Source: JBBDWJ01 sp963824095
GTDB lineage: Bacteria; Acidobacteriota; Terriglobia; Bryobacterales; UBA6623
Reading direction: 5' to 3'
Assembly (NCBI GenBank): GCA_963824095.1
Contig: CAWGNS010000008.1
Location: 1,860,001 to 1,924,000 of the forward strand
Length of the DNA: 64,000 nucleotides
This document shows, in pieces, positions 60,221-64,000 of the stretch. The position numbers and the translations under genes are program-made. Every line of letters starts with the position of its first letter. Positions within the stretch are counted from its first letter, which is position 1. The notes below the pieces were generated by a model. The model was not told the origin of the DNA, ran no database searches, and saw only the letters and a list, made by a program, of their open reading frames with translations.

Positions 60221-61327
60221 ATGAAAATCGACCGCATCACACTCCGCGAAATCCGCATGCCCCTGGTGCACTTCTTTGAGACCAGCTTCGGGCGCACCAC
60301 CCACCGCCGGATTCTACTCGTCGAGGTGGAATCCAACGGCGCCAGAGGTTGGGGAGAAGTCACCGCCGGCGAGCTACCGTTCTACAACGAAGAATGGGTG
60401 GACGCCTCGTGGCTGCTGCTGCATGACATCATCGGCCCGCGGATGCTGGGCCGCGAGATCGGCTCCGCCTCCGGCGTCGCGCGCGCTCTGCCGGCGGTAC
60501 GGGGCCACCGCATGACCGCCGGCGGCCTGGAGGCGGCGGTCTGGGATATGGAAGCGCGTGCGCTCAACCTGCCGCTGTGGAAACACATCGGAGGCAGCCG
60601 GGTGGACGTTGCGTGCGGCGTCTCGATCGGCATTCAGGATAGCGTCGACGAACTGCTCGGCCTGATCGAGCGCGAGCTGGCCGCCGGCTACCGCCGCATC
60701 AAGATCAAGATCAAGCCCGGCTGGGACGTCGATGTCGTGCGCCAGGTGCGCGAGAAGTTCCCTGAGGTGCCGTTGATGGTCGACGCCAACTCGGCCTACC
60801 TGCTCGCCGACGCCGAGCATCTGCGGCAGCTCGACGCCTTCAACCTGATGATGATCGAGCAGCCGCTGGCGCACGACGACATCATCGACCACGCCAAGCT
60901 GCAGGAAAAGCTCACCACGCCGATCTGCCTCGACGAGTGCATCCGCAGCGCGCGGCATGCCGAGCAAGCCATCGAGATGGGCGCCTGCCGCATTATCAAC
61001 ATCAAGCTCGGCCGTGTCGGGGGCTTTTCAGAGGCCTTGCTGGTACACAACGTGGCGCGCGCCAACGGCATCCCGGTGTGGTGCGGCGGCATGCTCGAGA
61101 GCGGCATCGGCCGCGCCCACAACATCGCCCTTTCCACGCTCGACAACTTCAAGCTGCCCGGCGACGTGTCGGCCAGCAAACGCTATTGGAAGCGGGACAT
61201 CATCGAGCCGGCGGTCGAAGTGCTGCCCAGCGGCGTCATCGAACCGCGGGACAAGCCCGGTTTCGGGTATGACGTCGACCTCGACTTCCTCAAGAGCGTG
61301 ACGCTGCGAGAGGAAACGCTGGGTTGA
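60221..61327 (+). CDS. menC: o-Succinylbenzoate synthase / N-succinylamino-acid racemase family enzyme
   Basis: The 368-residue enolase-superfamily protein has the NSAR/OSBS subfamily start (ITLREIRMPLVHFFETSFGRTTHRRILLVEV). Catalytic lysines are in KIKIKPG (K163 and neighbours) and K262 (NIKLGRVGG); metal ligands are D188 (MVDANSAY), E213 (MIEQPL) and D238 (CLDECI). In this subfamily the same fold makes o-succinylbenzoate (menaquinone route) or racemises N-succinyl amino acids. With a GNAT upstream, an EamA exporter overlapping by 4 bases and no other men gene nearby, the racemase role is favoured here, but OSBS activity cannot be excluded. Confidence 0.87.
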   Translation: MKIDRITLREIRMPLVHFFETSFGRTTHRRILLVEVESNGARGWGEVTAGELPFYNEEWVDASWLLLHDIIGPRMLGREIGSASGVARALPAVRGHRMTAGGLEAAVWDMEARALNLPLWKHIGGSRVDVACGVSIGIQDSVDELLGLIERELAAGYRRIKIKIKPGWDVDVVRQVREKFPEVPLMVDANSAYLLADAEHLRQLDAFNLMMIEQPLAHDDIIDHAKLQEKLTTPICLDECIRSARHAEQAIEMGACRIINIKLGRVGGFSEALLVHNVARANGIPVWCGGMLESGIGRAHNIALSTLDNFKLPGDVSASKRYWKRDIIEPAVEVLPSGVIEPRDKPGFGYDVDLDFLKSVTLREETLG

Positions 61328-62310
61328 CCGCCCCCGCTCTCAAGGGCCGAAGTTCGACCGCTCCGGCGGTCCCGATCGCGCCGGGGTCGGCGCAGCCGGC
61401 GCTGATCCCGCAAGACAATCCGCCGCCTACCCATCCCCGGCCGCGCCTGCTGTATCTGGCCGTCACGCTGATGGTGGTCACCTGGACGCTCAACCTGCCG
61501 GTGGGCAAGGTGGCGCTGCTCTCGTTTCCGCCCCTGATGCTGATCAGCATGCGGACGCTGCTGGCGGCGCTGTTCATCCTGCCGGTGTACTTCGCCGCCA
61601 ACCCCAGCTCACTGCGTATCGACCTGAGCGACGTGCCCGGGCTGCTGCTGGTGTGCCTGTGCGGGCAAATCGGCAACCAGGTGCTGTTCATCATCGGCCT
61701 CAGCCACAACAGCGTGTCGCACACGGCGTTCATCTTTAGCCTGGTGCCGATTCTGGTGCTGCTGTTGGCGGCCTGGGTCGGCCAGGAACGCCTCACGCGC
61801 GGCAAGCTGCTGGGAATGCTGATTTCCGCCAGCGGCGTGGTGATGTTGAGTCTGGACAAGCCCACCCGCGGCGGCCCGACATTTTTCGGCGACGCGTTTT
61901 GCCTGGCCAGCGCCTGCCTGTTTGCGTTCTTCACGGTGATGAGCCGGCCCTACCGCTTGCGCTATGGCCCCGTCACGGTGAGCACGTTTTCTTACGTCTC
62001 GGGGGCTGTTGCGCTGCTGCCGGTGGTGCTGTATTTCCTGATGGCCCGCGATTTTCAGTTCGCCGACGTCACGCGATCGAGCTGGACGGCGCTGCTCTAC
62101 ATGGCGGTGTTTCCGGCCGTGATCGGCTACATCATCTACTACTACGCGCTGGGGTACATCGCCGCGTCGCGGCTGTCGGCGTTCAACTACCTGCAGCCTC
62201 CGCTGGCGACCGCGCTCGGCATCGCCTTTCTCGGCGAGCCGCTGACGTCGCTGTTGCTGCTGGGCGGCGGGCTGATTCTGGGGGGCGTCGCGGTCACCGA
62301 GCGAAGCTGA
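61324..62310 (+). CDS. EamA/DMT-family transporter
   Basis: A 328-residue protein with a ~40-residue proline-rich cytosolic start and ten membrane helices in two EamA repeats (first from about 45, LLYLAVTLMVVTWTLNLPVG; second from about 192, DAFCLASACLFAFFTVMSRPYRL). The family exports small molecules, often amino acids or their derivatives. TTG 61324 overlaps the stop of the racemase gene by 4 bases, giving tight coupling. Export of an amino-acid derivative would fit the upstream pair. Confidence 0.88.
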   Translation: MTAPALKGRSSTAPAVPIAPGSAQPALIPQDNPPPTHPRPRLLYLAVTLMVVTWTLNLPVGKVALLSFPPLMLISMRTLLAALFILPVYFAANPSSLRIDLSDVPGLLLVCLCGQIGNQVLFIIGLSHNSVSHTAFIFSLVPILVLLLAAWVGQERLTRGKLLGMLISASGVVMLSLDKPTRGGPTFFGDAFCLASACLFAFFTVMSRPYRLRYGPVTVSTFSYVSGAVALLPVVLYFLMARDFQFADVTRSSWTALLYMAVFPAVIGYIIYYYALGYIAASRLSAFNYLQPPLATALGIAFLGEPLTSLLLLGGGLILGGVAVTERS

Positions 62311-62434
62311 CGGCGCGGTCCATTCCGACGCAGGACGCCGGCGCCGCGGTTCCGGCTCCCGATCTTTCCGCCGTGCCGTTCCGCTACGATAAGCCTTTTA
62401 GGATTAGGCGGCGTAGCAGCCCGAGGTCTCTTTC

Positions 62435-64000
62435 ATGAGCAAGCTATCCCGAATCCCCGGCCGTTTGAGGCCGTTGCCGCGTCTGGTTCTCCTCGCCGCG
62501 GCGTTGTTGGCCTGCGCCTTCGCACAGAGCGATCCGCGCGTCGAGCCCACACCGTTGACCGGTTCGCCTGAACTGCGCGAGACGCTCGACAATCTCAACA
62601 CATTAGGCAGTCTGCTGATGATGGGGGCGCACCCTGACGATGAGAACACCGGCGTGATCGCCTATTTCGCGCGTGGGCGGCACATTCGGACTGCCTACCT
62701 TGCGGCGACGCGCGGCGAAGGCGGCCAGAACCTGATCGGCCCTGAGCAGGGCGCGCTGATGGGCCTGATTCGCACGCAGGAGCTGCTGCAGGCGCGGCGC
62801 ATTGACGGCGGCGAGCAGTTCTTCACGCGTTCCATCGACTTCGGTTTTTCGAAATCGCCCGAAGAGACCTACGCCAAATGGGGCCGCGACAATCTGCTGG
62901 AAGACATCGTGCGCGTCATTCGCCGCTTCCGGCCCGACGTGCTGGTGTCGCGCTTTCCGCCGGCGCCCGGCAGCGGCGGCCACGGCCAGCACACCGCTGT
63001 CGGGCACATCGCCGCCGAAGCCCTTGCCGCGGCCGCCGATCCGACGCGGTTCCCCGAACAGATCCGCCAAGGCCTCAAGCCCTGGCAAGCGCGCCGCCTG
63101 GTCTGGAATACCTTCAGCTTCAACGCCGCGCAAGAGGGGCAGGAGGCAACCCGGAACGACCGCATTCGTCTCCAGATCGGCGACTACGATCCGTTGCTGG
63201 GCAAGTCTTACGTGGAAGTGGCCGGCGAGAGCCGCAGCATGCACCGCAGCCAGTCGATGGGCACGAATCAGCGCAAGGGCGAGTCCACGGTCTATTTCGC
63301 GCACGTGGCCGGCACGCCGGCCGAAAAGGATCTGTTCGACGGCGTGGACACGAGTTGGGCGCGGGTCAAAGGCGGCGAGGCGGCCGGCAGGCTGCTGGCT
63401 CAGGCGCGCGACCAACTCGATCCGACGCACCCGGCGGCGATCCTGCCGCTTCTGGTCCAGGCCTACGCCGCGTTGGAAAAACTCGACGATCCCTGGATCC
63501 CGATCAAGCGCGCCGAGTTGCTGCACGCCATCGAGCTTGCGAGCGGCCTTTGGGTCGACGCCTCGGCTGAACGCTGGGACGCCACGCCGGGCTCCAATCT
63601 GCCGATCGACCTGGAGGCCATCAATCGCTCCAGCTTCCCGCTGCGCTGGAAGCGCACCGAGGTTCGCGGCGTCGCGCTGGGCGACCAGCCGGAGTCGGCC
63701 GACGTGCTGCCCTACAACCAAATGGCGGAAAAGAGCCTCACCGTGAAGATTCCCGACGGCGCCGCTTATTCGCAGCCTTACTGGTTGCGCGAGCCCGCGG
63801 ACGGAAACCACTACCAGGTCAAGAATCCCGAGCTGATCGGGTACCCCGAGGGCCCGCCGCTTCTCGAAGCCACGTTTTATCTCGAAACCGCCAGCGGAGT
63901 CGAGCTGGCGTTCCCCGTGCCGGTGGTGTATCGCTGGGTGGACCGCGCCTACGGCGAGCGGCTGCGCTCGGTGCAGATTGTTCCGCAAGTGGCGGTGTCG
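62435..64000 (+). CDS. PIG-L family deacetylase (3' end outside window)
   Basis: From ATG 62435 the frame is open to the end of the window (522 codons). The product has a signal peptide (about 1-31, VLLAAALLACAFAQ), then a PIG-L/LmbE domain with the metal motif A-H-P-D-D-E at about 65-70, TRGEGGQNLIGPEQGALMGLIRTQELLQA, and the third ligand in GGHGQHTAVGHIAAEA. Beyond residue 280 comes a long extra region with beta-rich segments. Large secreted PIG-L proteins of this type are common in Acidobacteriota and are assumed to remove N-acetyl groups from sugars; the substrate is unknown. Confidence 0.9.
   Translation, partial: MSKLSRIPGRLRPLPRLVLLAAALLACAFAQSDPRVEPTPLTGSPELRETLDNLNTLGSLLMMGAHPDDENTGVIAYFARGRHIRTAYLAATRGEGGQNLIGPEQGALMGLIRTQELLQARRIDGGEQFFTRSIDFGFSKSPEETYAKWGRDNLLEDIVRVIRRFRPDVLVSRFPPAPGSGGHGQHTAVGHIAAEALAAAADPTRFPEQIRQGLKPWQARRLVWNTFSFNAAQEGQEATRNDRIRLQIGDYDPLLGKSYVEVAGESRSMHRSQSMGTNQRKGESTVYFAHVAGTPAEKDLFDGVDTSWARVKGGEAAGRLLAQARDQLDPTHPAAILPLLVQAYAALEKLDDPWIPIKRAELLHAIELASGLWVDASAERWDATPGSNLPIDLEAINRSSFPLRWKRTEVRGVALGDQPESADVLPYNQMAEKSLTVKIPDGAAYSQPYWLREPADGNHYQVKNPELIGYPEGPPLLEATFYLETASGVELAFPVPVVYRWVDRAYGERLRSVQIVPQVAVS

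Overview
The window is about 64 kb of GC-rich, gene-dense chromosome from a Gram-negative heterotroph. Lipid A and KDO genes, a TonB-dependent receptor, an omega subunit in a gmk-rpoZ pair, an HspR-type heat-shock repressor, secreted FecR-like proteins, a UGA-interrupted redoxin and a bc-type respiratory operon with a very large multiheme cytochrome c together suggest an Acidobacteriota member of the Solibacter/Bryobacter kind. That assignment is inference from gene content; no rRNA or tRNA gene is present to confirm it.

Layout. 1-1393: end of a Tad/type IV pilus inner-membrane platform (tadB end, tadC). 1410-1632: a MITE-like repeat. 1669-4637 (minus): YkgJ-type cysteine-cluster protein, GNAT plus AtuA-like pair, secreted small protein. 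4788-12103 (plus): histidine operon hisI-hisD-hisC-HAD-hisB-hisH-hisF-NUDIX-hisA, preceded by a complete ribosome-mediated attenuator with a four-histidine leader peptide. 12314-16122: DksA-like protein, an ECF sigma/anti-sigma pair, and a redoxin whose in-frame TGA is best read as selenocysteine. 16376-17979: divergent iolB and KDPG-type aldolase. 18186-22995 (plus): GT9 glycosyltransferase, MsbA-like ABC exporter, yicC, gmk, rpoZ. 23293-34586: GH88 hydrolase, secreted amidohydrolase, Nramp-like transporter, FecR-like protein, REC-SpoIIE phosphatase, a small membrane protein coupled to a sodium:solute symporter, and a TonB receptor. 34843-39558: DUF72 protein, then dnaK-dnaJ-hspR (minus) with an operator-like inverted repeat over the dnaK promoter. 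39958-47326: thiE, outer-membrane protein, second FecR-like protein, tartrate/isopropylmalate-type dehydrogenase, REC-HD-GYP, HdrD-like Fe-S protein. 48449-56926 (minus): Rieske, split cytochrome b, octaheme cytochrome c, cupredoxin-like lipoprotein, heme A synthase and heme O synthase. 57096-64000: kdsB, mazG, a second MITE-like element, a GNAT plus OSBS/NSAR-type racemase plus EamA exporter operon, and a truncated PIG-L deacetylase.

How the genes work together. The his genes cover most of the pathway; hisG, hisE and a named histidinol phosphatase are not here, and the HAD and NUDIX genes inside the operon are candidates for accessory or missing steps. The respiratory operon couples quinol oxidation to cytochrome c and makes heme A for a terminal oxidase encoded elsewhere. 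Two genes (hisH and the cupredoxin-like lipoprotein) each carry one apparent single-base insertion, so either these are real lesions or the assembly has small indel errors.

Non-coding structure is rich: a his attenuator, a bacterial SECIS-like hairpin, an inverted-repeat operator, two MITE-like elements in opposite orientation and at least five REP-like palindromes, two of which show compensatory changes in the stem. No CRISPR array, insertion sequence, prophage or RNA gene was recognised.
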